DNA of 64,000 bases from Microvelia longipes. Lineage: Eukaryota > Arthropoda > Insecta > Hemiptera > Veliidae. The translations under genes were made by a program, and so were the position numbers. The notes under the pieces are model-generated. The model worked only from the letters and a program-made list of their open reading frames with translations. It had not been told where the DNA came from and did no database searches. The stretch covers positions 49,351,115-49,415,114 of the forward strand of contig JACMZG010001870.1 of NCBI GenBank assembly GCA_018340805.1, written 5' to 3'. Every line of letters starts with the position of its first letter. The first letter of the stretch is position 1. Below, piece by piece: positions 37,160 to 48,521 of the stretch.

Positions 37160-37740
37160 CTTTTTTTAGGAGATAGGGAATTGAAATAGAGGATGAAAAG
37201 AGAAAAGGATTTGGATGTAAAAGAAGAGTGTAAGAGATAGAAGCATTGTCTTAGGGAAAGTGAGATAATGGACTTCGGTAGACAATGTATGCATCTTAGA
37301 AGTCACAATCTTACATATAAGGGATTTATGAATTGGGATGCAATATGATCAAGAGGTAGGTAACAAAGAGCAAGGAACGCAAATACAAATAAAGAGATGC
37401 AAGTGAAATAAGGGAATGCGAAAAAAGTAAGATAAAGGAGGAAGAAAAAAGATATAAGGTTAGTAAGAACAAGATATAAAAGTAATAAAAACAATAAGCA
37501 AGTAAAATAAAGGGATGCAAAAGATAGATAAGGAAGGGAAGAGATGCAAAAGATAAGTAAGTAAGAAAAAGGAATGAAAAGATAAATAAGAAAATGAAAG
37601 GGATGCAAGAAAAAGGCGAGTGAGAGAAAGAAACAAGAGATTGGATTAAAAAGATTAAGGAAACAAGAAACAAGGAAATAAGTTAGAGATAAGTAAGTAA
37701 GCAAAAGAGATACCAAAACGAAGAAAGTAAAAATTGAGAA
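37160..37740. repeat. polypurine (A/G) tract region
   Basis: Nearly 600 bp in which the plus strand is mostly A and G (aagataagtaagtaagaaaa and similar). The minus ORFs over it encode Leu/Phe/Ser/Tyr-rich low-complexity sequence and are not genes. Confidence 0.85.
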
Positions 37741-37976
37741 AGCAAGTCACTTGAGTTCATTCAATTATATTAAAGTTACAACTTGACTGAGAGTCAAGTC
37801 GAAATAAACGGTTAGGAGGCAAAGTAAAGGTTTTGATAAAGTTTAGCTGAAAGAGTTTACGTATTTGAAGCAGGTTCAGAAGAAACCCTAGAGGGGGTTA
37901 AAGAAAAGAATAGTTTATACATTCACGTCAGGAGGTTGGCAGCATTGTTTGAGAGCTGAATGTAGCAGTTTGTTAA

Positions 37977-37996
37977 CCCCCCCCCCCCCCCCCCCC
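37977..37996. repeat. 20-bp poly-C run
   Basis: Twenty consecutive C in AT-rich DNA, immediately after tgttaa. Length may be uncertain if this was sequenced with long, error-prone reads. Confidence 0.9.
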
Positions 37997-38440
37997 GAAG
38001 TAAACCTAACTGCTGGAATAACATGTTTCATCTCAATCATATCAATATCAACTTGCCTTCTTTTTATCACGTCCTTATCTCAATCTTCATTTTTTAACCC
38101 TTTTAACTTTCCTTTAAGACAACGAAGCGTAACTGCGAATTTCAGGGATTGCCTTTCCATGTCAACGTTTCGGCTTATTTGCTGGGTGTAACATTTCATA
38201 TGCACTAACATAAAATCCTTAAAACAAACGGGTTAACGTAGTCCTAAACTCTCGAAAATTGAATCCCCCCTCCCATAATGTATACATTCAAATTACATTT
38301 GATTTGAAAGATAAATGACGCAGCAAATATTTCAAAAAATCATTAAACGCGGAAAAATTTAGCGATCGGGTGGAGATTTAGTACGAATGAAGATTTAAAC
38401 GCCTAAAAACGACGTGATAATAAATATTTGGTAATTCATA

Positions 38441-38785
38441 ACGTCACGAAAATTCATGAAAATATAATATATAGCAATCTATAACCCCAAATAATTCATA
38501 AAAATAAAATATTTAGCTATCTACAACGCCAAATAATTCATGTAAATAAAATATTTAGCTATCTATAACCCCAAATAATTCATAAAAATAAAATATTTAG
38601 CTATCTATAACCCCAAATAATTCATAGAAATAAAATATTTAGCTATCTACAACGCCAAATAATTCATGTAAATAAAATATTTAGCAATCTATAACGCCAA
38701 ATAATTCATGTAAATAAAATATTTATCTATCTATAACGTCAAGAGAATTCGTAGAAATAAAATATTTAGCTATCTATAACGGCTA
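38441..38785. repeat. ~41-bp tandem repeat, about 8 copies
   Basis: The unit aataattcataaaaataaaa followed by tatttagctatctataac(c/g)cc repeats. Copies alternate between caaataattcatg and ccaaataattcata types, hinting at an 82-bp higher-order unit. Confidence 0.92.
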
Positions 38786-39378
38786 CAAATGGCGAAGATA
38801 TCATTCGTAATCACCCAAAAATCTACTCCACACGACACGGACCCTAGCATTTAGTCAATTAAACGTAAATAACACCTCTTCACTAGAAACCGAAAGTTAA
38901 ATCCCCACGAAAGCAGCGAGTATAAACCGGTGCTGGCAACGCTGCCAAGAATCTGCTTACTCTCTGGCATATTTATACCTTTGGATCCTTCTGCAGGATC
39001 CTCTCTGAGAAATATTACTCTTTGCATGTCTGACTCGAAGGAAAACTTGATTTCTCGTTACATTTACAAAGGAAAATCGATATTAGGAAAACTACTTGAA
39101 TACTACAGTTCGGCCATTGCAGTAAAGGTCCAGCTCTTTATTTTTAACATCAATAATAATGGATTAGCTTCATCCTATGCTCTTTGAGCTGTCAAATGAA
39201 CTCTCATGAGATCAAAAGAATTTTTGGCATTCTTTAAAATGACAAAGTATATTCTTTAATTTTTCAACTAAAGCGAATGTTTAATTGGAAATGACATTTA
39301 TTACTAATTATGGACATCAATGATGTCAGCTAGACTTCCTAGAGAAGTTAGAGATCCTAAGAAATTAGGAAAAATGCT

Positions 39379-39757
39379 AGCACGGAGGTCCGGATGCCGG
39401 GCGAATATCTCCTTTGGAAACCGTGCTTAGGATCTTGACAATCCATTTTTGGTTCCGCTTTGTTCTATATAACTATGCAGTAGCATCATTACTTGTTACT
39501 CAATTTTTTATAGATTATTGTAAAAAAATTGAGCAATTTATTTCAAGAGAGCGAAAGCCTTTTGTTTTAAAAGTTTGCTGACTCAGCAAACTGGGATAAT
39601 GACGTCATAAACATCCAGTTGTCAATAGGGTTCGTGTCCTCCTCATGTTGATTTTTGTATTAAGTTTCATTTAAAAATATTAATCCATTCCAGAGATAGC
39701 GAGTTTACTAGAATATTTTTATGAAGAAAATACATACATACGCACACAGAGACACAG

Positions 39758-39839
<82 letters not shown>

Positions 39840-39926
39840 TAAGCTTTGCAAAAAAAACCTTTGAAACGAATTTTAGGCACACTTCTGAATTCAAGAGCGA
39901 TTTTGTTCAAAAGAAATTCGCTAAAA
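39379..39926 (+). mobile_element. short internally deleted Helentron/HINE-like repeat
   Basis: The 5' end has ggtccggatgccgggcgaat and cctttggaaaccgtgc. The middle has gctgactcagcaaac, gacgtcat and caatagggttcgtgtcctcc. A (TA)n tract is at 39761-39837, and the end is aagaaattcgctaaaa. Order and ends match 14929-16824, but the palindrome interior and ~145-bp array are missing. Confidence 0.75.
39761..39837. repeat. (TA)n microsatellite
   Basis: Pure TA dinucleotides within the short HINE-like copy, in the same position as in the two long copies. Confidence 0.96.
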
Positions 39927-41072
39927 AAGAGAAACTTAACTTAAATTTTAGAGGAGTAAAATAATCCCTTTTAGGCCCGTCCGAAAGAAGGGCCTGTTAA
40001 GATTTAATTTCTTTTACTTAGCTGTTCTATCTTTTATTTACTCCCACTATTTCGTTTTTATTCATAATTATCTTTTATTTGTTCTACTGTTTAACTTTGT
40101 TTTCATTATTAGTTTTAATATTTTTACCGTTTATTATATTTTTATACCGGTTTTATTTCTTGTCCTCAAGTTAAAACCTTTGAATAAATTAATATTTTCA
40201 AGAGAGAACTTTTATTCCAATTCATTGATTAATGCATAATTATAGATAATGAGTTGATAAGATTATCAGAGTGGAACGGAAAGATACACGTGTGATGTCA
40301 CAAACTTACTAAATAAAATGCCCCAAGGTCAATGAAGAAAAAAACATACTAAGTACATTTGACAATTTTGCGTTCAGCATTTTTTCCGAGTATTTTGCAG
40401 TCAAAGTAGAACCCAGATATTTGTTATAAACGGCTAGTTTTCAGCGTATTGCCAAATTCGTACAATTTCTAAAGAAAAGCTCGGGATAAAGATTGTAGAG
40501 TAGTCAAGATATGTAGACGATGTAGCCGGGACGTGAGATCCAAGCATAACGCATTATACCAATATTATATTCTTCTTTTTCTTCTGTTTCAGTTCTTTCC
40601 CCCCCCTCTTGTTGCTGTTCCCAATGCAAATTTTCCCTTTTGGTTTATAAGAAAATAGCCTACGATATTATTAGTATTCGAAACATAAGCTGTTTGTATG
40701 TCTTATCTATGATAACTATTTATATATTTTATAGTCAGAGGTCCCTTGAAATCCTACTGTTTTAAAGCACCTTTTATACTATTTTCAAGTGTTCAAATAT
40801 TATTATTTATATCAAATATATTATAATTTATTTTATAAATAAATAATTAATTGACTGATGTAAAGAACATGGGTGTAAAGTTGACACAAGAAAGAAAAGG
40901 AAAATAATGAACCATTATTAGTTTTCTCGCCTACAAGGGTTTTTTATAGATGTTTAAAACATATATACAATTTTAAAATTGCACATGAGTAACACAATAA
41001 TATCTTCCAATAATAAAATGGGGTAACATTCATGGCTGCATACAGGTTGCAACAATTAGATGAGCCAATATT

Positions 41073-41520
41073 AAATCCTTAAAAAATAGGGGGAAAACAT
41101 GGCTTTAAACTTTCAAAAAAAATTCTATCCCAGTAAATTGACTCTTGCAAATTTAAATTTACCATTATTATTTTTGTAAGTATTACCCAAAAGCGGTAAT
41201 TTTGTTACTACATTTGGTAAATTCGAAAAGTCAAGTTATAGGATACCGTAATATTTCCTATTTTGGAAACTGCTTTGAATCTTAAAAAAAATAGTAATAA
41301 ATATCTCTATATTCCTGTCATTTTGTATTCTGTTATTGTATGACTTATGCCATATAGACTTTTGTTCAAAACTACAAGAAACAAATATTTTTAACTAACA
41401 TCTATGATACGGCGAACAAATGCCTGATGAAAAAAATTATCAAAATATACTGATATTGGATAATATAAAATACCATATTATAGTTGATTAAATTTCTTAG
41501 ATGTTTTCCAAAAAATGCCG
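41073..41520. mobile_element. diverged family L element (partial)
   Basis: aatccttaaaaaatagggg, aaaacatgg, caaatttaaatttacc, gtattacccaaaagcggtaa and ttgttcaaaactacaagaaac match the left arm and interior of 7821-8393. A right arm is not clear. Confidence 0.55.
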
Positions 41521-41544
41521 TTTCCAAGATAGGCAATATAACGG

Positions 41545-42100
41545 TATATTATTCAAATATACTCTTAGAATAATACTAATATAGAAGGAGCATATGACCG
41601 TAAACACAATGTAACTCTACTGATAACACGAAAGCCGGTTGACTGGTGGTCTTAAGTAGGGGTACCACCCTCACAACAAAACATTATTCTAAATATGTTT
41701 CATAAATATCTATTAATGAAGAAAGATCGTAAAGAACAAATATAATAACTTATAAAACCGGTCTTAGATGGCAAAAGGGTGGCGGAATACAAGAATCTAC
41801 ATTTAGTTGACGGGGACTACTTTTAATATCATTTAAATTAAAAACGTTAAACTAGAATTTAAAATGCTTAAAATATTGTAATGAACCGATATTTATATTA
41901 GTTCTTTATGAATAATCAATCAATAATTAATAATAGAACATAATAATTCAGCAACCGGAAGTATTGCCAACTTTTTTATAAGAAAATTGTACATTATTAG
42001 GTTGCCAGCATTACTTAAGACCATCAGTGAACCGGCTTTCGTGTTATCAGTAGTGCTCCTTCTATATATAGTATTATTTTAAGGGTATACTATTACATAA
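41545..42100. mobile_element. foldback-like inverted repeat element
   Basis: The left arm (about 41545-41660) and right arm (about 42009-42092) share, inverted, the strings tagaaggagc, actgataacacgaaagccgg and ggtcttaagtA. The left arm carries about 25 extra bases. The spacer is AT-rich and non-coding. Confidence 0.75.
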
Positions 42101-42855
42101 CTTTTTAAAGAGATCAAAAGAAGTAACAATATTAACATATGAGACCTAAAAGTACAATGTTGATCTCCAGTAAGTAAATTTTTAGGTAAGATTTTTACCA
42201 TTGGGTGAGGATTTTTTTTTCACCCAAGAGAGGGGCTACATTTGATTTTCCTGTCGGGGAGTATCCTAGTTGCTTCAATAGGCCCTCTTGAAACAAACCC
42301 TGTCACCTACCGTAGATGTATAGGAAAAGTATTGTAGTGGCCATAGTAATATGGGGGGGAATGGTGTAACTAACAGGTAGGTAGGCCACGTTGTTGGGCC
42401 CTTTTTGCCAGCTCCCTAAGATAGTGTTCTACTCCTTTTAATTTCAAGTGTAGGTATATTCCATCTAATCTAGACAGAAGAGCCGTGAATTTCTATGGTT
42501 CCTCTCAAGCTATTTCAAGCAATCAGACATATTTTTACTGAATCTTATAGTCTAGTGAAAACTGGGAACAACATGTGCTCTCACTGTTAAACCAAACCTC
42601 CACACACTTTAAACTATAAGGCGGAAACAGTATAGTATTATAATGAATCTACAATGAGGGTCCTAAATTTTGCCTACACCCAGTTTCATTTAGGGTAAGG
42701 GATCTTAAACGAGTACCTGACAACGCACAGGCTCGAGACCACCGGCTTTACGCCCCTTCTGAAGGACGTGGTACGCAGAATGTTTATCCCTCTCATAAAA
42801 ATCCTAGAGGCCCGTGCTGGGATTGAACCCATGACTAAAGTCCATTCATTCTGTG

Positions 42856-43743
42856 GGTGTGATGTCGTTCCGTCGACAAATCATTCCGTCGACAAATCAC
42901 TCCGTCGACAGTCGACGGAAAAATTTGTCGACGGAACGAAACGAGTTGTTGCGTCGACAAATCATTCCGTCGACAAATCACTCCGTCGACAAATAACTTG
43001 TCGATGCAATGATTTGTCGACGGAGTGATTTGTCGACGGAATGATTTGTCGACGCAACAACTCGTTTCGTTCCGTCGACAAATCATTGCATCGACAAATC
43101 ATTCCGTCGACAAATCACTCCGTCGACAAATAACTTGTCGATGCAATGATTTGTCGACGGAGTGATTTGTCGACGGAATGATTTGTCGACGCAACAACCC
43201 GGTTTGTTCCGTCGACAAATCATTCCATCGACAAATCATTCCGTCGACAAATAACTTGTCGATGCAATGATTTGTCGACGGAATGATTTGTCGACGCAAC
43301 AACCCGGTTCGTTCCGTCGACAAATCTGTAGACCTTCAGTGTTTTAGATGTATTGTTAATTGCATACCTTTGAAATGTAAGGCAAGGAGAAGAAGTGGAA
43401 CAAAGCAGAGTAGAGATTTATTTGCTCCCCCTTATTACTAAAAAAGGAAAAATCATTTTCATTTTTTAGTAATAAGCAAATACAAATAGTAATGCTACTT
43501 TCAAGTCCAACATCCAACACGACCGCAATGTTAAACGTAAAAGCGCAGTTACGATTAACAGATATATTTAATTATTACAAAACTATAAAACGTAATTTTA
43601 AGAAGTTAATTTCTTGTTTATATATTATCAAATAAAGTATGTGAAATCAAAATTATTAAATAGATTTTGGTAGACAATCTCTATAAAAAAAATTAGGTTT
43701 TTTTTTTTATTCCTAATTAGGTATATTTATTTGTATATCTATA

Positions 43744-43812
<69 letters not shown>

Positions 43813-44435
43813 GTTATGTAATATATATAATCATAGAAAATTTATCCTTCATATTCACAAATAATATTATGTTTGTCCTATCGCAGTTCTTAAAAAATAA
43901 TTTAAAACGCCTGACATAATGCAAGTAGACAATTGAACAATTACAGGCTGGAATTGCAAAAATAGTATCTCAAAAATATTTGTCGACGGAACGATTTGTC
44001 GACGCAGTGATCTGTCGATGGAAATGATTTGTCGACGCAACAACCCGATTCGTTCCGTCGACAAATCATTCCGTCGACAAATCATTCCGTCGACAAGTAT
44101 TTGTCGACGGAGTGATTTGTCGACGGATGATTTGTCGACGGAATGATTTGTCGACGGAACGAACCGGGTTGTTGCGTCGACAAATCATTCCATAGACAGA
44201 TCACAGCGTCGACAAATCGTTCCGTCGACAATAACTTGTCGACGGAATGATTTTGTCGATGGAATGATTTGTCGACGCAACAACCCGATTCGTTCCGTCG
44301 ACAAATCATTCCGTCGACAAACTCAAATTATTTGTCGATGGAACGATTTGTCGACGCAATGATTTGTCGACGCTATGATTTGTCGATGGAATGATTTGTC
44401 GACGAAGTGATTTGTCGACGGAACGATACGGAGCC
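42856..44435. mobile_element. GTCGAC 16-bp-repeat transposon-like element
   Basis: Flanked by the direct repeat CATTCTGTG (42847-42855 and 44436-44444). Its ends share the inverted 19-mer TCGTTCCGTCGACAAATCA after nine poorly matching outer bases. Blocks 42864-43327 and 43978-44427 consist of ~16-bp units (CGTCGACAAATCATTC and variants) in alternating orientation, separated by turn sequences (aaataacttgtcgatgc) and spacers (gcaacaacccggttcgttc). The core 43328-43977 is AT-rich with (TA)n and has no transposase. The plus and minus ORFs in the arrays (42768-43323, 43867-44524) are repeat translations such as STNHSVDKSLRRQ and are not proteins. Confidence 0.88.
43741..43811. repeat. (TA)n microsatellite in the element core
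   Basis: TA dinucleotides with TATTATA interruptions, in the non-repeat core of the GTCGAC element. Confidence 0.95.
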
Positions 44436-45873
44436 CATTCTGTGTATTGGCCGCGTACCTTAACCACTACACTACGGGTGACTCCTGTGTTGGTCCTAAT
44501 AATCTGAAACAGATGTTTCATCAAATTCGTCCGTTTCAGACACTTTTAGTTGCTTTGGTATAAAAATGATTAATTTCACAGCCTAACAGAATAATATACT
44601 GAAACTAAATTTCACGTCCGATGAAATGTGAATCAAAATAGATAAAATGCATTTCAAGAAATAGAATCAAAGAAGACGACGCATTCCTTACAATCAATTT
44701 TTTTTTTCAATGACAGGATCAAGGTTCACATCTTCATATCAGAAGAAAGTAAAAAGAAGTTTAAATGATGATTAAAATAATAGGTTGTATTGGATGAGAA
44801 AAACGTTACGAACAAATTTAATTTAAAACAGTATATTTAACAACTTAGATAAAAACATAAAGGGCAATAATAACAAAAACAAATAAATAGATAAAAACAG
44901 AAAAAAATAATTATGTAAATATTTAATCAATATAACAAAGAATATAGATCAAATAAATAAATGGAAATAAAGAAAAAAATTTAATATTTTTATATTGGTT
45001 AGGGGAAATATATTTCGAAAAATAAATACATACGTGGAAAAGAAAATAAATATTGAAATTTCTTTCCACTTTATCTCGCTCTTATTTCATTTTTTTTATA
45101 TTTATTTTTATTAACTTTTTTATTCATATGTTTGGTTTATTTTCATATGAAATGACAAAAGGCAGAAATGAGAGTAAAGGATCGTAAATGTAATTAAATT
45201 AAAAAAAAAATAGGCGTAGAAACTCGCGATAAATAAAACTCTAAATAAAAATATAGTTTAGTATATTTTAAACTCACTTCAACAATTTTATTTTCGTTAA
45301 TCGTGAGGTGTAAGTAATAAATCCAACAAACGTTAAGAGAAGGTATAAAAAAGTTATCTAGCGGCTATTTTGCTGCATTTTAGAATTAAATAAATTTCAA
45401 ATTGGTTCTAAAATACTATAAAAAACAAGATTTTTTTATTATGTATGTCAAGTAGGGAGTACTGAATCACATTATTCCCTATTGTTACACCCTTAAATAA
45501 TAAAATAACTTTCCCTATGATAAAACAAAATTAAAAAATTAATTTTACACAGCTAAATAATATTCTTGAAAAATCTATTAAGTAATATTATACTACTTGG
45601 CTGTGAAATGAGCTGAGGAAAAAAAAGTAATTTGACAGCCATTAAATGCACACTGTTTTTTTTCTGAGGTAAAGAGTAATAATCATATAAACAACGTTTA
45701 CAAAAAACTATTAACATTTAACAATTAGTATTAATTGATTTCACAATTTTAAGTTTATTAAATAAATACAAATAATTAATTTAAATTTAATTTTGACCGT
45801 TACACAGTGTAGCATTTAGCGAAACTATGACTGATCTACAATAGACCAAGAGCCCAGGGGTGTTTTGTTAATA

Positions 45874-46099
45874 AAAAGTGTAATGGCTGGAACCGGTCTC
45901 AATTTTTCGTAAATACCTTCCTGAACAAGGATCTGCAATTCTGCCGACTCGTATCGGATGGGTGCCCCAGGCAGAACGCACTTTAGGGGTGGAAGGTTCA
46001 GCCTGGGACACCTATCCGATACGAGTCGGCAGAATTGCAGATCCTTGTTCAGGAAGGTATTTACGAAAAATTGAGACCGGTTCCAGCCATTACACTTTT
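45874..46099. repeat. hairpin with 99-bp arms
   Basis: 45874-45972 and 46001-46099 are inverted copies with about two mismatches around a 28-base loop. They include ggctggaaccggtctcaatt and gccgactcgtatcggat. Both the arms and the loop (gcagaacgcactttaggggt) are GC-rich compared with the surroundings. Confidence 0.95.
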
Positions 46100-46215
46100 A
46101 GCGAATTTCCTTTGAAAATTCGCCTAATGGGATAGGCGTCATGGCGGAATTCGAACCTCGGACCACGACACAAATCCGTTTCAGAGGTCCCTTATGACGA
46201 AAAAAAAAATTCGTG

Positions 46216-46219
<4 letters not shown>

Positions 46220-46311
<92 letters not shown>

Positions 46312-46347
46312 TATATATATGTATATATATATTATATATATATATAT
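46220..46347. repeat. (TA)n microsatellite
   Basis: Long TA tract at the same position in copy 2 as 16560-16699 in copy 1. Confidence 0.96.
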
Positions 46348-47146
46348 GTATTTCTAGACACTTTCTTGTAAACACTCTATCTTTCGAACGGATTAATATT
46401 TTTTAACCAAACTTGGTACAAAAATCAACCTTTGGGAGGACACGAACCCTATTGAAAACCAGGTTTTTGTGACGTCAGGAACCCGGTTTGCTGAGTCAGC
46501 GAAATTTTCAAAAAATCGGCAAAATTCAGGGTTAATATTTTTTGCCGCGAAAAAGGTCAATATTTATGTTTTTTGAGACGCTGAATCGAATGAAACCGGT
46601 CCGAAGTCGATACGACCACTCTAAGTGACCTAAAAATCGAAAAAAACCATTGTAAATGACCGAAAACCAAAATTTAGGTCGATAAAAAATAATTTCGAGT
46701 AGGGTGTCGTTTTCTATGTAATTTTGGGCGCTGAATCGAATGAAACCGGTCCGAAGTCGATACGACCACTTTAAGTTACCAAAAAGTCGAAAAAACAAAA
46801 ATTATAAAAAACCAAAATTACGGTCCTTGATAATTAAATTTCGAGTAGGGTGTCGTTTTCTATGTTTTTTGGGCCTCTGAGTTGAATACCAGTGGTCCGG
46901 AGTCAATACGACACTCAAATCAGGGTACCTGGGTTCGAATCCTGGAAGGGTCCATAATTTTTTATCGTTTTTTTTACTTAATATAAGTTTACAACTAGAA
47001 AATAATTCTGGCGCGGTGGTCCGCATGTCGGGCGAATTTCCTTTGGATGCGTGCACTCAAACCCAGAGTACCTGGGTTCAAATCCTAGTAGGGACAATAT
47101 TTTTTTATTGTTTTTTTTACCTAATATAAGTTTACAACTAGAAAAT

Positions 47147-47855
47147 AATTCTGGCGCGGTGGTCCGCATGTCGGGCGAATTTCCTTTGGATGCGGTTTCC
47201 GTGCTTTTTACATTATATAAGTTTACAACTACTAAATAAATAATTCCGGCGCGGTGGTCCGCTGTCGGGCGAATTTCATTTAGAATGCGTGTTTCCGTGC
47301 TAAACAACCCATTTCTTGCTTATGCAAGAACCATGCCCATTGCGTGGTTCCGGTTCATGCTTTAGAACCTAAGCAGTTACTCAATTGTCAAGCACTGCTC
47401 GTAACTCATTTTGTCTGTATTTTCCAAAGGAAATGCGCGCTAAAACCTTTAAAGATAACTGACTAAGCTTAAAGATAAGTAACTAATCTTTAAAGTAGTG
47501 TAAATAATAGTGCGTACTTCTAATTTTAGAGCATAGTTTTGTACAACAACTGGATGATTATGCGCATTTTCCTTTGGAAAATACAGACAAAATGAGTTAC
47601 GAGCAGTGCTTGACAATTGAGTAACTGCTTAGGTTCTAAAGCATGAACCGGAACCACGCAATGGGCATGGTTCTTGCATAAGCAAGAAATGGGTTGTTTA
47701 GCACGGAAACACGCATTCTAAATGAAATTCGCCCGACAGCGGACCACCGCGCCGGAATTATTTATTTAGTAGTTGTAAACTTATATAATGTAAAAAGCAC
47801 GGAAACACGCATCCAAAGGAAATTCGCCCGACATGCGGACCACCGCGCCAGAATT
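47147..47855. repeat. palindrome with ~293-bp arms
   Basis: The arms 47147-47438 and 47562-47855 match the palindrome at 14929-15622 in sequence and layout. Shared features include the inner tttcctttgg motif and a loop with taagcttaaagataa. Confidence 0.93.
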
Positions 47856-48194
47856 TTTATTAACAAAACACCCCTGGGCTCTTGGTCTACAACAAGAATG
47901 TGGTCTCCAGCGCTCCACAAGGCAAATATATAAACTCCCAGCTGTACAAAAAACTCTTCTTTTGACACTAAATACCAAGTTTGCATTTTACGTTCTGTAC
48001 AACACGAAATAAAGCGGATCTAAATTCCCTACCTCAACAAAATTTTTTAGGTCGTAAAAAAAGTTTTTTTCTCATACTTGCGTACAGTTTTGCTAGATAA
48101 CTACTGAGTCAATAACGGTTTTTATTTTCCTTACTATGACCTTAAAATAACTTAAAATGCGTTTATTTTAGATTTATCTAAGGGTTATAGACGT

Positions 48195-48513
48195 CATAAA
48201 GATATTATTACTAGAGGAGCCCTATTGGTTGAATTTTAAAACATCGAAAAAGTAACCTGACCACTTTCGCTTATAAATATAATCAAATAATCTGTACAAA
48301 ATTACAGTAACTTATACAGAAGATGTTACAAATACAAACCAAAACACAAACAATGTGCGGAAAGCCGAAAACAATCGATTTATAATAACCCAAACTCACT
48401 CTTGAAGGAGATTTTAATGAGGTTACACAGAGCCCCTGAGAGCCCTAAAACGATGTTTCAAGGCTTTCAATGTATTGAGATAGGCAATGCCCTCTCTAGT
48501 ATATATCTCTAAG
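48195..48513. mobile_element. hAT-like MITE, family B, copy 3
   Basis: The ends are CATAAAGATATTATTACTAG and the complement of CTAGTATATATCTCTAAG. They are flanked by ATAGACGT (48187-48194) and ATAGATGT (48514-48521), 7 of 8 matching. The interior is inverted relative to the copies at 19985 and 36398. 319 bp, non-coding. Confidence 0.85.
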
Positions 48514-48521
48514 ATAGATGT

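Larger units (their letters stand above)
42676..44476 (-). mobile_element. tRNA-derived SINE interrupted by the GTCGAC-repeat element
   Basis: The head on the minus strand (cgtagtgtagtggttaagg, cgcggccaatacacagaatg) is at 44476-44436. The remainder (cacagaatgaatggacttta, gggttcaatcccagcacggg, ctctaggatttttatgag) resumes at 42855. The A-box half and B-box half are thus separated by about 1.6 kb. The stretch 42676-42780 is likely SINE body. Confidence 0.8.
46095..47855 (-). mobile_element. Helentron/HINE-like repeat, copy 2 (inverted)
   Basis: Reverse-oriented counterpart of 14929-16824. The 3' end is at 46095 (complement of gaaattcgctaaaa). The next parts are the B-box segment near 46150, (TA)n 46220-46347, the gctgactcagc module, ~145-bp tandem units (46560-46900), T-arm-like strings ctgggttcgaatcctgg near 46927 and ctgggttcaaatcctag near 47070, and the palindrome 47147-47855. 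ORFs across it (46532-47307, 47694-47986) are repeat translations. Confidence 0.75.
45842..47889. mobile_element. composite element with perfect 36-bp terminal inverted repeats
   Basis: 45842-45877 (tagaccaagagcccaggggt then gttttgttaataaaaa) is exactly complementary to 47854-47889. Inside lie the 99-bp-arm hairpin 45874-46099 and then the inverted Helentron-like copy. The 36-bp pair may be the ends of an older element, or the result of capture or inversion. The whole unit is 2,048 bp. Confidence 0.8.

Noticed and set aside
37303..37716. 137-residue hydrophobic minus ORF resembling a membrane protein
   Set aside because: It is the complement of a polypurine tract. The Leu/Phe/Ser/Tyr composition follows from C/T-rich codons, not from selection. 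The same applies to the minus ORFs at 56490-57676.
42868..43327. CRISPR array
   Set aside because: The repeats are 16 bp, in both orientations, with no unique spacers, in a eukaryotic intron.
42768..44524. Several 70-90-residue ORFs with STNHSVDKSLRRQ-type repeats, which could be read as a repeat protein
   Set aside because: They translate the 16-bp GTCGAC array in whichever frame lacks stops, on both strands. There is no start context, and codon phase drifts with the 16-bp unit.
46900..46960. Functional tRNA gene at ctgggttcgaatcctgg
   Set aside because: The B box is good, but no acceptor stem or anticodon arm pairs with it. It sits within a mobile repeat.
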